Shown in pieces: positions 8,724-17,576 of a stretch of 64,000 nucleotides of DNA; the stretch's first letter is position 1, and each line of letters begins with the position of its first letter. Source of the stretch: Spartobacteria bacterium LR76 (GTDB lineage Bacteria > Verrucomicrobiota > Verrucomicrobiia > Chthoniobacterales > Terrimicrobiaceae); assembly GCA_003054655.1 (NCBI GenBank), contig QAYZ01000015.1, positions 434,001-498,000 of the forward strand, read 5' to 3'. The notes beneath the pieces are model-generated. The model did no database searches. It was not told where the DNA came from and saw only the letters and a program-made list of their open reading frames with translations. The position numbers and the translations under genes were made by a program.

Positions 8724-9378
8724 TGCGCCCCTGGCGCTCTTTTGTAATACCCCAGGCGATCTCCTCGGCGAGTTTCTGCCGTACGGCAGCGGTCTGCACG
8801 TAGCGATTATCGGAGGGATTCGAGAGGAACCCGAGTTCGCAGAGTACCGCAGGACGACGGTTGTTGCGCAGCACGTAGTAGTTGTTGCGCTTTACCCCTC
8901 GATTAACCGTGGGATAGACCGACTTGATCTCCTGGAGAATGTTTGCCGCCAGCCGCCCCGACCGCGAGGAGTAGTAATAGACCTCGATGCCCTGCGGCTT
9001 GCGCTTCGGAGCCCAGTTGTAGTGGATGCTCACAAAGATGGAGTCATTCTTGCGGTTGGAAATCGCCGTGCGTCCGCCGAGCGGGACAAAGTAATCCGCG
9101 TTGCGCGTCTCGATGACGTTGAATCCCTGCTTGCGCAACTCGATGGCCAGCCGTCGCGCGGTATCGAGGGCTAGCACTTTCTCGGGTTGCCCGCCGACTG
9201 ACTTGGCCCCCATGTCGTGGCCTCCGTGGCCCGCGTCAACGATGACAGTATGAAAATTTCCCGCGCCCGTCATGTAGGCGGGACCGGCGCAGCCTCCGAA
9301 AAAGAGAAGAATCGACAATCCGACGGTGAGACAAAACCAGGTTCTGATGGTTGTGAGTCGGTTGCGCGTGGATTCCAT
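8713..9378 (-). CDS. N-acetylmuramoyl-L-alanine amidase (Amidase_3), lipoprotein-like
   Basis: 221 residues from the ATG at 9378. Residues 10-30 form a hydrophobic signal ending in LLFFGGC, a plausible lipobox, so the enzyme is probably anchored in the envelope. The zinc amidase domain spans residues 42-215: VIVDAGHGGHD (zinc His), SIHYN (zinc His) and AVLCELGFLSNPSDN (catalytic Glu). It cleaves the bond between MurNAc and the stem peptide in cell-wall turnover or daughter-cell separation. It is divergent from hisF across about 110 bp. Confidence 0.92.
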   Translation of the reverse strand: MESTRNRLTTIRTWFCLTVGLSILLFFGGCAGPAYMTGAGNFHTVIVDAGHGGHDMGAKSVGGQPEKVLALDTARRLAIELRKQGFNVIETRNADYFVPLGGRTAISNRKNDSIFVSIHYNWAPKRKPQGIEVYYYSSRSGRLAANILQEIKSVYPTVNRGVKRNNYYVLRNNRRPAVLCELGFLSNPSDNRYVQTAAVRQKLAEEIAWGITKERQGRIIW

Positions 9379-9489
9379 TTTACATCGCCCGTGTTCTGGT
9401 TCTCCAGAACGTGCGCAACGTAAAGGACTCACCGAGCAAAGCAACAATTTAGTCTCGCGTCAGGCCTCGTCCCGGGCGATGGGTAAAGC

Positions 9490-10248
9490 ATGCTGGCCAA
9501 ACGAATCATCCCCTGCCTCGACGTCACCGATGGACGCGTGGTGAAGGGCACGAAATTCCTCGAACTGCGGGACGCCGGAGATCCGGTCGAGTGCGCCCGC
9601 GCCTATGATTCGCAGGGCGCCGACGAACTCGTCTTTCTCGACATCACAGCCTCCAGCGACGGCCGTGCTACCATGGTCGATGTCGTCTCGCGCACGGCAG
9701 AGCAGTGCTTCATGCCCCTCACCGTGGGCGGAGGCATCCGCACCGTGGAGGATGTGCGCACCATGCTCATGGCGGGCGCGGACAAGGTCAGCATGAATAC
9801 AGCCGCCATTCACAATCCGCAGCTTGTGGCTGACGCGGCGAACTATTTCGGCTCCCAGGCCATCGTGGTTGCGATCGACGCGAAACAGGACGGCCCCGGC
9901 AAGTGGCGGGTTTATACCCATGGCGGACGCCGTCCCACCGAACTCGACGCCGTCGAATGGGCCGCCGAGGTGGCGCGTCTCGGCGCGGGAGAAATCCTCC
10001 TTACCAGCATGGATGCCGATGGCACCTGCGACGGCTATGATATCGGGCTGAACGCCGCCGTGAGCGAGCGTGTGAGCATCCCGGTCATCGCCAGCGGAGG
10101 CGCGGGTACGCTTGACCACCTTACCGAGGTGCTCGACAAGGGCCGGGCCGACGCCGTGCTCGCCGCCAGCATCTTTCACTTTGGCAAGTACACCATTCAC
10201 CAGGCCAAGGAACACCTCGCCTCCCATGGCGTGCCGGTGCGTCTTTGA
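9490..10248 (+). CDS. hisF: Imidazole glycerol phosphate synthase cyclase subunit HisF
   Basis: 252 residues, a full-length (beta/alpha)8 barrel. The N-terminus [20 protein letters not shown] carries the first catalytic Asp; IVVAIDAKQ carries the second. Phosphate-binding motifs [11 protein letters not shown] and ASGGAG are present. With HisH it converts PRFAR and ammonia to imidazole glycerol phosphate and AICAR in histidine synthesis. No other his gene is in the window, so the pathway is dispersed. The Fur-like regulator follows after 39 bp. Confidence 0.96.
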   Translation: MLAKRIIPCLDVTDGRVVKGTKFLELRDAGDPVECARAYDSQGADELVFLDITASSDGRATMVDVVSRTAEQCFMPLTVGGGIRTVEDVRTMLMAGADKVSMNTAAIHNPQLVADAANYFGSQAIVVAIDAKQDGPGKWRVYTHGGRRPTELDAVEWAAEVARLGAGEILLTSMDADGTCDGYDIGLNAAVSERVSIPVIASGGAGTLDHLTEVLDKGRADAVLAASIFHFGKYTIHQAKEHLASHGVPVRL

Positions 10249-10287
10249 AGGTTTGAGAAATCCGCCGGGGTGGATTACAGGTAACCG

Positions 10288-10773
10288 ATGAGCGATTGCG
10301 CACATACCTTTACCGTCGACTCGATCCTCGACCGCTTGCGCGGGGAAGGAATGCGCGTGACAGGTAGCCGCAGGGGCATCCTGGAGGTGCTCTTTGAGGC
10401 GGGACGTCCGCTTTCGCTCCAGGAGATCCAGGATGAAGCCGCTGCACGCGGCGAGGGACCGGACTATGCGACGGTCTTTCGCATGATCACGCTGCTGGAG
10501 CGCCTGCACATCGTCCACAAGGTCAATCTCCAGCGCTCGTGCAGCTACTACGAACTGCACGACCCCACCAAACACTACGACCACATCGTCTGCACCGAGT
10601 GCGGCAAGGTCGTTCTCCTCGATCTCCCCTGCCCTCTGGTCGAAGTCGAGCGCTTCATCGCCGAGCGGTATGGATTCCAGAGTCTCCGACACTCGCTCCA
10701 GTTCTTCGGCAAGTGTCCCGAGTGCATCAGCGGGGCGCCGAAGCCTGAGGAGCAACCAGCGGTCGCAGAATAG
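10288..10773 (+). CDS. Fur-family metal-responsive repressor
   Basis: 161 residues. The winged-helix DNA-binding half (residues 5-85) includes RVTGSRRGILEVL and GPDYATVFRMITLLERLHIV. The metal-binding half has HDPTKHYDHIVCTECGKVVLLD and a final CPEC, giving the two CxxC pairs of the structural zinc. The family includes Fur, Zur and PerR; the sequence alone does not separate them. It follows hisF by 39 bp and its last 47 bp overlap the convergent DoxX/MauE-like gene. Confidence 0.92.
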   Translation: MSDCAHTFTVDSILDRLRGEGMRVTGSRRGILEVLFEAGRPLSLQEIQDEAAARGEGPDYATVFRMITLLERLHIVHKVNLQRSCSYYELHDPTKHYDHIVCTECGKVVLLDLPCPLVEVERFIAERYGFQSLRHSLQFFGKCPECISGAPKPEEQPAVAE

Positions 10774-11200
10774 CCCGCCAGCTCCCTGGGAAGACCAGCA
10801 CCACCACGCTGCCCGCCGCGAGCAAGACATCTCGCCGCATGGCCCACGCCATTTTCTCCGCCGAGGGAGCGGTATCCTCCGTGCCGAAGCATCCGCACGA
10901 TACGATGATCTGGTTCGAGAGGGCCCAGCCGATCACGTAGCAAAACAGGATGCTCAGCCCGAGGATGAGCGCCGCCCCGATGCGCGGCAGGCCAAAGATG
11001 ATGAACAGCCCGGCCAGGAGTTCCGTGTATGGCAGGAGCAAAGCGATCCAGTCGTAGGCCTCCGGGGGCACAAAGGTAAACGGCATGAGGGTAAGGGCAA
11101 ACGACTCGGTCGCCATCGCCTTGATCCCGCCCGCGTAGAGAAACACGCTTCCCAGAGCGATGCGGAGAAGGAGAAGAAGGATATTCGCGGAGTACTTCAC
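10727..11200 (-). CDS. DoxX/MauE-like integral membrane protein
   Basis: 157 residues with four predicted membrane helices at about residues 5-25, 47-70, 75-95 and 122-142. The features LRIALGSVFLYAGGIKA, PYTELLAGLFIIFGL and a CGCFG motif after the third helix fit the MauE/DoxX-type family, members of which act in disulfide or quinone redox. The CGC pair could be redox active (inference). The ATG overlaps the folP stop (ATGA), so the two are translationally coupled. The 3' end overlaps the convergent Fur-like gene. Confidence 0.8.
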   Translation of the reverse strand: MKYSANILLLLLRIALGSVFLYAGGIKAMATESFALTLMPFTFVPPEAYDWIALLLPYTELLAGLFIIFGLPRIGAALILGLSILFCYVIGWALSNQIIVSCGCFGTEDTAPSAEKMAWAMRRDVLLAAGSVVVLVFPGSWRAILRPLVAPQASAPR

Positions 11201-12069
11201 GCGGCACCCTCACAAATCTGACGCACCGTCGTGATCACACGGTAGGCCATGTCGACATTGTGGATGCGGAACAACCCTGCTCCGCGACGCATTCCCGCCA
11301 CGACGCACGCCGCCGTCCCCGCGTCGCGCTCGGGCGGATTCGTGATGCCCAGCACCTTGCCGATCACGCTTTTTCGCGAGACTGGCAGCAAAACCGGTCG
11401 CCCGAAGCGCCCGAGAAAGGCCGCCTCGCGGTAAACCCGCAGGTTGTCCGGCACCTGCTTGGCGAAGTCGATCCCCGGATCGAGCAGGATGGCGTCGCGG
11501 GATACCCCGGCCCTCACCGCCCGGGCGATGCGATCCTCAAAAAACTCGCCCATTTCCGCGATGACGTCGCGGTACTGGATGTGCTTATGCGAGACTTTTG
11601 GCTCTCCCATGGTGTGCATGATGAGAAGGGCCGCGCCGTATCTGGCACAAAGTGCGGCATTCCGGTCATCCGGCAGGCCGCTCATGTCGTTCAGGATGTC
11701 GCCGCCGAGTTCCAGGGCAGGTCCGGCCACCTCCGACCGCCAGGTATTGAGAGAAAGGAGGGGTGGAAAAACCTGCTCGTCGTCGCGAGGGGCAACTTCG
11801 CGGGAAACCTCACCGAAGTCCCTGATAAAAGGCGCGATACGCTCCAGCTCCTCCTCGGGGGTGATGGCCTCGCGATTCGTGCGGGCGCTCTCGCCGCCCA
11901 CGTCGATGATATCTGCTCCCAACCGCACCAGCTCGCGGGCTTTTTCCACCGCCCAGGCCTGATCGACCCGCCCGTCCCCGGAAAACGAGTCGTGATTGAT
12001 ATTGAGGATGCCCATAATGAGGGGCCGCCGGGGAAAACGAATGCGGCGATCGCGGGCTGTCAGTTCCAT
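11197..12069 (-). CDS. folP: Dihydropteroate synthase FolP
   Basis: About 290 residues from the ATG at 12069 (MELTARDRRIRF); an in-frame ATG at 12108 would add 13 residues. DHPS joins p-aminobenzoate to the pterin pyrophosphate in folate synthesis. Visible landmarks are LIMGILNINHDSFSGDGR, GADIIDVGGESARTN, DILNDMSG, DPGIDFAKQ, and PVLLPVSRKSVIG near residue 230. The usual NVTPDSFSDGG and GESTRPG loops are altered here, so the pABA/sulfonamide-facing loops are divergent. It is divergent from pta and coupled to the downstream DoxX/MauE-like gene by ATGA. Confidence 0.92.
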   Translation of the reverse strand: MELTARDRRIRFPRRPLIMGILNINHDSFSGDGRVDQAWAVEKARELVRLGADIIDVGGESARTNREAITPEEELERIAPFIRDFGEVSREVAPRDDEQVFPPLLSLNTWRSEVAGPALELGGDILNDMSGLPDDRNAALCARYGAALLIMHTMGEPKVSHKHIQYRDVIAEMGEFFEDRIARAVRAGVSRDAILLDPGIDFAKQVPDNLRVYREAAFLGRFGRPVLLPVSRKSVIGKVLGITNPPERDAGTAACVVAGMRRGAGLFRIHNVDMAYRVITTVRQICEGAA

Positions 12070-12113
12070 CTTGTTTGCATTCTCTCCCAGCGTGGGGTGT
12101 ACTGGCAACAGCC

Positions 12114-13154
12114 ATGAGTTTTATTGATTCGGTTTTCGCCAAACTGAAAAGGCACCCGAAACGCATCGTTTTCCCGGATGGCGACGATCCCCGGGTCGTG
12201 CGTGCCTGCCATGCTTTCTACGAAAAAGATGCCGGTATCCCAATCCTGATCGGCAAGCGCGATGTCATCGAGCGGATCGCCCTCACGGAAAAGGTGAGCC
12301 TCGATCACGTGGCCATCGTCAATCCCGAGACGGCGAGCGAAATGCCGACCTTCTGCGAGCGCCTTGAGAAGCTTGAGCGTTACAAGAAGATGGGCATCAA
12401 CGACGCCCGCGCGCTGCTTTCCAATCCGAACTACTTCGCCGCGATGATGCTCCAGCACGGCCAGGCCGACGCCCTCGTCGGCGGCGTGCATAGCTACTCC
12501 GGTTCGCTCCTGCGACCGCTGATCCAACTGGTGAAGCCCCTGCCCCACGCCCCGCTCATCTCGGGCTGTATGATTGCCGAGGTGGACGAGCGTTTCGGCG
12601 ACGGCGGCGTACTTTTCCTCGCCGACTGCGGCGTGGTGCCCGATCCCAACATGGAGCAACTCGCCTCCATCGCGGTGCAGACCGGCCTCGTCGCGCGCCA
12701 GGTCTTTGGCCAGCGCCCGCGCGTGGCCCTGCTGAGCTTCTCGACCAAGGGCAGCGCCCGCACTCCTTCCACGGAGAAGGTGGCTGGCGCGGTGGTGATC
12801 GCCCGCAAGCTGGCAGACGAGCTCGGTGTGGAAATCGCCGTCGATGGCGAAATGCAGGCAGATGCCGCACTCATCCCCGAGGTCGCTTCGAAGAAGATGG
12901 AAGCCAGCCTCGTCGGAGGACAGGCCAACGTGCTCATCTTCCCCGACCTGAACAGCGGCAACATCGCCGCCAAGCTCATCCAGCACCTCGGCGGAGCCCG
13001 GGTGTATGGACAAATCCTGCTCGGCCTTTCCCGCCCGGCGGCGGACCTTTCCCGCGGTGCCACCGTGGAGGAAATCGTCTCGGTCGCCGCAGTCGTCGGC
13101 CTTCAGGCCATCGAATACCGCAAGCTGTATCCGGCGGAGGAACCTGCCGCGTAA
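12114..13154 (+). CDS. pta: Phosphate acetyltransferase, catalytic domain only
   Basis: 346 residues starting at the ATG at 12114 (MSFIDSVFAKLKRHPKRIVF). It covers the PTA_PTB domain: IVFPDGDDPRVVRACHAF, GMxxHGQADALVGG-like AMMLQHGQADALVGGVHSY, LLSFSTKGSA, EIAVDGEMQADAALIPEVA and VLIFPDLNSGNIAAKL. It interconverts acetyl-CoA and acetyl phosphate. The short size is that of Methanosarcina/Bacillus-type Pta. The next gene starts directly after the stop and encodes the domain that long Pta proteins carry at the N-terminus, so the pair looks like a split long Pta. No ackA is in the window. Confidence 0.94.
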   Translation: MSFIDSVFAKLKRHPKRIVFPDGDDPRVVRACHAFYEKDAGIPILIGKRDVIERIALTEKVSLDHVAIVNPETASEMPTFCERLEKLERYKKMGINDARALLSNPNYFAAMMLQHGQADALVGGVHSYSGSLLRPLIQLVKPLPHAPLISGCMIAEVDERFGDGGVLFLADCGVVPDPNMEQLASIAVQTGLVARQVFGQRPRVALLSFSTKGSARTPSTEKVAGAVVIARKLADELGVEIAVDGEMQADAALIPEVASKKMEASLVGGQANVLIFPDLNSGNIAAKLIQHLGGARVYGQILLGLSRPAADLSRGATVEEIVSVAAVVGLQAIEYRKLYPAEEPAA

Positions 13155-14297
13155 ATGTCGCAGTTGATCAATGCCGTCACACCCCGGCTCTTCATCGCCG
13201 CGACGGAACAAAATACCGGAAAGACCACCACCGCCGTCGGCCTCTACGCCGAGCTGCGCAAGACCTTTGAGCGCATCGGCTTCATCAAACCGGTGGGCCA
13301 GCGGTTTGTGGACGTCGAGGGCAAGCAGATCGACGAGGACAGCGTGCTCATCCGCGACACCTTCGGCACCCAGGTGCCGATCGAGGACATGAGTCCGATC
13401 GCGGTCGAGCCGATGTTCACCCGGCGGTACATCAACCACGCCAACAACGAAGCCCTCACGCGCCGCATCCAGCATTCCTTTGACCGGGCGGCGTGGGAAA
13501 AGGATTTCGCCCTCATCGAGGGCACCGGCCACGCCGGAGTGGGCAGCGTCTTTGACCTGTCCAATGCCCGCGTCGCCCGCATCCTCAACAGCAAGGTGCT
13601 CCTCATCACCCCGGGCGGTATCGGTCGTCCCATCGACGAAGGAGCGCTGAATGCCGCGCTCTTCGAGAAGGAGGGCGTCGAGGTCATTGGCGTCGTGATG
13701 AACAAGGTGCTGCCCGATCGGCTGGAGTCCATCGAGGAAATCGCCCGGCGCGGGTTTGGCCGCCTCGGGTTGGAGCTTCTCGGCGTGCTGCCCGAAGAGG
13801 AAATCCTCATGCAGCCCACGCTCCAGCAGGTCTGCGAACATATCGGGGGTGAGACGTATCATGGGTCGGAATTCGCCCGCAACCGCGTCACTTACACCAT
13901 GATCGGGGCAATGAGCTCAGCCAATCTGTTCCGCAACGTGATCCCTGGCACCCTCCTCGTGGTCCCCGGCGACCGGGAGGATGTCGTCCTGGCAGCCGTT
14001 TCGCGCTCGCTGGAGAGCGATGGAGGGCCATTCTGCGGCGTCGTCCTCTCCGACAATCTGAAGCCCAATGATCGCCTGCTGGAGATCATGAAGGACGCCC
14101 CACTTCCCGTAATCGGCTCCAAGCGAAATAGTTATAGCATCGCGAGTCGCATTCACTCCATGACGGTTAAGACGCTGCCTGGGGATACGGAAAAGATTTC
14201 CCGCATCCAGAATCTCGTCAGCGAGTACGTAGACGTCCCCCGTATCCTGGAGAAACTGGGGATCAAGGGTTCCTCGAGTTCCTCCGCAATCCATTGA
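13155..14297 (+). CDS. BioD-like P-loop plus DRTGG-domain protein (detached Pta N-terminal half)
   Basis: 380 residues. Residues 8-210 resemble a dethiobiotin-synthetase-type P-loop domain (LFIAATEQNTGKTTTAVGLY; DFALIEGTGHAGVGSVFDLSNARVAR; GVVMNKVLPDRLESI). Residues 220-330 match a DRTGG-type domain (LFRNVIPGTLLVVPGDREDVVLAA, PFCGVVLSDNLKPN). In long Pta enzymes these domains precede the catalytic domain and have regulatory roles. Here the gene begins with zero spacing after pta, implying coupled translation and a two-subunit enzyme (inference). Confidence 0.85.
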   Translation: MSQLINAVTPRLFIAATEQNTGKTTTAVGLYAELRKTFERIGFIKPVGQRFVDVEGKQIDEDSVLIRDTFGTQVPIEDMSPIAVEPMFTRRYINHANNEALTRRIQHSFDRAAWEKDFALIEGTGHAGVGSVFDLSNARVARILNSKVLLITPGGIGRPIDEGALNAALFEKEGVEVIGVVMNKVLPDRLESIEEIARRGFGRLGLELLGVLPEEEILMQPTLQQVCEHIGGETYHGSEFARNRVTYTMIGAMSSANLFRNVIPGTLLVVPGDREDVVLAAVSRSLESDGGPFCGVVLSDNLKPNDRLLEIMKDAPLPVIGSKRNSYSIASRIHSMTVKTLPGDTEKISRIQNLVSEYVDVPRILEKLGIKGSSSSSAIH

Positions 14298-14331
14298 CAG
14301 CGGCACGAGGGTTGCTTGTAATGCCACCCCT

Positions 14332-15621
14332 ATGAGGTTTCCGCTGCCACTGACGGCGAAGATTGCAGGCTATATCATCGGGAAAAAGCTGCGGGGAGTG
14401 GACAAGTTCGCGACTGTTTTGCAGTTGGAACCCCTCCATACGTGCAACCTGACGTGCACTGGCTGCGGTCGTATTCGCGAATATTCGACATCGCTCAAGG
14501 ACGTAATGAGCCTGGAAGACTGCCTCGGAGCCGCCGAGGAGTGCGGAGCGCCGATGATCTCCATCTGCGGCGGGGAACCGCTCATCTATCCCCACATCGA
14601 GAAGCTCGTGGAAGGTCTGCTGGGGCAGGGCCGCATTGTCTATATCTGCACAAACGGCATCTTCATGCGCAAAAAAATGCGCGAGTGGCTCGCCAGCGAG
14701 TACACGCAAAACAAGGACGCCGTGGAGGCGTACCTCCAGAAGCTCACGAGCGAGGATCTGATCACCCCGGCCCATGCCGAGGAGGTGCGCAACCCGAAGA
14801 ACCCGCCGAGCAGCCATGTCATCCGCCCCAGCGGCTGGATGTACTGGAACGTCCACCTCGACGGCCTCGAGCGTACCCACGACCTCATCGTGGAGCGCGA
14901 GGGCGTCTTCAAAGAGTGCATCGCCGCCATCCGCATGGCCAAAATCCTCGGGTATCAGGTCGCGACGAACACGACGATCTACAAGGAAACCGACATGGCC
15001 GAGATCGAGCAGATGTACGATTACCTCTCCTGGCTCGATGTCGACGGCCACACCATCTCGCCCGGCTACGACTACGACTCGGCCAAGGAGGACATGCGCA
15101 AGCGCCTCAATCTCGAACCCGAGAATTTCTTCCTCACCCGTGCGGCGACCAATGAGAAGTTCCGGGACATTCGCTCCTGGGGGGAGAAGTACACGCTCTT
15201 CGGCACGCCGATCTATTTCGATTTCCTCGCTGGCACTAGGGATCTGACCTGCTCGGCCTGGGCGATTCCCACCCGCAACATCCGGGGTTGGAAGGCTCCC
15301 TGCTACCTGATGACCGACGGGCATTACTCCAGTTACCAGGAGTTGCTCACCAAGACCGATTGGGAGAAATACGGCGTCGTCGATGGCGTGGCTCGCGACA
15401 AGCGGTGCGAAAACTGCATGGTGCATTGCGGCTACGAGCCCAGCGCCACCCTCGGCAAGTGCGCCCAGCCCGGCGACACGTGGAAGAACATCAAGTTTAA
15501 CTTCGGCCCCAAGCCGCCTCGCCGCCTGGAGGGCGCAACGGTCCAGGCCTTCACTGGCGTGACCGCAGGCAACGGACACAAGACCGGCCGACCGCAGAAG
15601 GAAGCCCAAACCGCAGCATGA
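14332..15621 (+). CDS. hpnH: Adenosyl-hopene transferase HpnH (radical SAM)
   Basis: 429 residues. The [4Fe-4S]/SAM motif is CNLTCTGCGR at about residue 37, with the GGEP motif SICGGEPLIYPHIEKLVEG. The HpnH-type segments YICTNGIFM, HLDGLERTHDLIVEREGVF, ISPGYDYDSAK, FDFLAGTRDLTCSAWAIPTR and CENCMVHCGYEPSA are all present. The enzyme attaches 5'-deoxyadenosine to diploptene, the first step to bacteriohopanepolyols. It is longer than typical HpnH (about 340-390): an insertion of about 45 residues lies around residues 118-162, and there is a C-terminal extension. Its stop overlaps the shc start (ATGA), which supports the assignment. Confidence 0.93.
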   Translation: MRFPLPLTAKIAGYIIGKKLRGVDKFATVLQLEPLHTCNLTCTGCGRIREYSTSLKDVMSLEDCLGAAEECGAPMISICGGEPLIYPHIEKLVEGLLGQGRIVYICTNGIFMRKKMREWLASEYTQNKDAVEAYLQKLTSEDLITPAHAEEVRNPKNPPSSHVIRPSGWMYWNVHLDGLERTHDLIVEREGVFKECIAAIRMAKILGYQVATNTTIYKETDMAEIEQMYDYLSWLDVDGHTISPGYDYDSAKEDMRKRLNLEPENFFLTRAATNEKFRDIRSWGEKYTLFGTPIYFDFLAGTRDLTCSAWAIPTRNIRGWKAPCYLMTDGHYSSYQELLTKTDWEKYGVVDGVARDKRCENCMVHCGYEPSATLGKCAQPGDTWKNIKFNFGPKPPRRLEGATVQAFTGVTAGNGHKTGRPQKEAQTAA

Positions 15622-17570
15622 CCCCACTCGCCCGCCCCGTGTTCCCCTTCGAATCTCCTGAACTCACACTGCTCGCCGAACCCAAGTCGGTCGAGGAGTC
15701 CATCACGAAGGCTCAAGGGAACCTGCTGCGCCAGCAGCGGGCGGACGGACACTGGGAGGCCGAGCTTCTCGTCGACAGCACGCTGTGCTCGGACTACGTG
15801 CTCTACATGCACTGGGCCGACCGGGTCGACGAAGACCTCCAGCGCAAGTGCATCGCCCATATTCGCCGCCGCCAGTTAAGCGACGGCGGATGGAACATCT
15901 TCATCAACGGCCCGAGCGAGATCAACGCCTCGGTGAAGGCTTACTTTGCCCTCAAGCTCGCCGGCCATTCACCAAACGCTCCCTGGATGCGCGAGGCTCG
16001 CGCAAACATCCTGCGCCTCGGCGGCATCCCCGCCACCAACACGTACGCGAAGCTTTATCTCGCCCTCCTCGGCCAGTTCCCGTGGAAGTACGTGCCGACG
16101 ATCCCGCCGGAGATTTTCCTCTTCCCGCAGTGGTTCTTCTTCAACCTCTCAGAGATGTCCTCGTGGACGCGCCCGATCCTCGCGCCGCTCACGATCCTGA
16201 ACCACTTCAAGCCCACGCGCACGCTCCCGGCGGAGTTCCAGCTCCATGAGCTGTATCCGGCGGGCCTGGAGAACACCGACCTGTCGCTCAAGAAGGAGCC
16301 TCGCTTCTGGGCCTGGCGCAATTTCTTCCTGCGCTGCGACCAACTGCTGAAGATTTACAATAATCTCCCATTCCATCCGCTCCGGCAGCACGCGCTGAAG
16401 GTCGCGGAACAGTGGATGACCGAGCGCATGGGCGAAGGCAGCGAGGGACTCGCCGCCATCTTCCCGTCGATGCTCAATGCCATGATGGCGCTCAAGGTGC
16501 TCGGCTACAAAGACGACCACCCGCTCGTGCAAAAGGCCGACCGCGATTTCGCCGGGCTGTTCGTCGATGACCCGGAGGATTTCCGCATCCAGCCCTGCCT
16601 GTCTCCCGTATGGGATACCGCCATCACCACCATTGCATTGGCGGAGTCCGGAGTTCCCGGCACTGACGAGGCGATGCAGCACGCCGCCCAATGGCTGGAG
16701 GACCGCGAGGTGCGATTCGTCGGCGACTGGGCGCAGCGCGTGCACGGCATCGAGCCGAGCGGCTGGGCCTTCGAGCACGACAATAAATATTACCCCGACA
16801 CCGACGACACGATGATGGTGCTCATGGCACTGCGTCATGTCCCGGCGAAGGACAAGGCAAAACGCGACGAGCAGTTTCAGCGCGCGCTCAAGTGGCTCCT
16901 CGCCTTCCAGTGCGACGACGGCGGCTGGGCGGCGTTTGACAAGGACGTGACCGCCCGCTGGCTCGAGCACGTGCCCTTTGCCGACCACAACGCCATCCTC
17001 GACCCGACCTGCAGCGACCTCACGGCCCGCGTGCTCGAACTGCTCGGCTACATCGGCTACGACCGCGAGAGCATGGTGGTGAAGCGCGCCGTCGCCATGC
17101 TGCGCCGTACGCAGGAAACCGACGGTTCCTGGTATGGACGCTGGGGCGTGAACTATCTCTACGGCACCTGGCAGGTCCTGCGCGGGCTGGCCGCCATCGG
17201 CGAGAACATGGATCAGGAGTGGATTCGCCGCGGCCGTGACTGGCTGGAGAGCTGCCAGAACGAGGACGGCGGCTGGGGCGAGACCTGCGAATCGTACAAT
17301 TTCCCGGCGCTGAAGGGCCGCGGACCAAGCACCGCCAGCCAGACGGCCTGGGCGCTCATGGGCCTGTGCGCCTGCGGCGATGCCTCACGCGAATCCATCG
17401 AGCGCGGCGTGGCGTACCTCACGCGGACGCAGGAGGCGGATGGTTCCTGGACGGAGGACTACACGACCGGCACCGGATTCCCGTGCGTCTTCTACCTCAA
17501 GTACGAGATGTACCGGCAGCACTTCCCGCTGCTCGCCCTGGCGACATACCAGCAGATGGTGCAGCGCTGA
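15618..17570 (+). CDS. shc: Squalene-hopene cyclase
   Basis: 650 residues, normal family length. The protonating DXDD motif appears as PDTDDTMMVLMAL at about residue 395. Several QW repeats are visible (QRADGHWEAELL, QCDDGGWAAFD, QETDGSWYGRWGVNYLYGTW, QNEDGGWGETCESY, QEADGSWTEDYTTGTGFP). It cyclises squalene to hopene at the cytoplasmic membrane. It is translationally coupled to hpnH, so cyclisation and the first side-chain step are co-expressed. Squalene-synthesis genes are not in the window. Confidence 0.97.
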   Translation: MTPLARPVFPFESPELTLLAEPKSVEESITKAQGNLLRQQRADGHWEAELLVDSTLCSDYVLYMHWADRVDEDLQRKCIAHIRRRQLSDGGWNIFINGPSEINASVKAYFALKLAGHSPNAPWMREARANILRLGGIPATNTYAKLYLALLGQFPWKYVPTIPPEIFLFPQWFFFNLSEMSSWTRPILAPLTILNHFKPTRTLPAEFQLHELYPAGLENTDLSLKKEPRFWAWRNFFLRCDQLLKIYNNLPFHPLRQHALKVAEQWMTERMGEGSEGLAAIFPSMLNAMMALKVLGYKDDHPLVQKADRDFAGLFVDDPEDFRIQPCLSPVWDTAITTIALAESGVPGTDEAMQHAAQWLEDREVRFVGDWAQRVHGIEPSGWAFEHDNKYYPDTDDTMMVLMALRHVPAKDKAKRDEQFQRALKWLLAFQCDDGGWAAFDKDVTARWLEHVPFADHNAILDPTCSDLTARVLELLGYIGYDRESMVVKRAVAMLRRTQETDGSWYGRWGVNYLYGTWQVLRGLAAIGENMDQEWIRRGRDWLESCQNEDGGWGETCESYNFPALKGRGPSTASQTAWALMGLCACGDASRESIERGVAYLTRTQEADGSWTEDYTTGTGFPCVFYLKYEMYRQHFPLLALATYQQMVQR

Positions 17571-17576
17571 CGCCGC

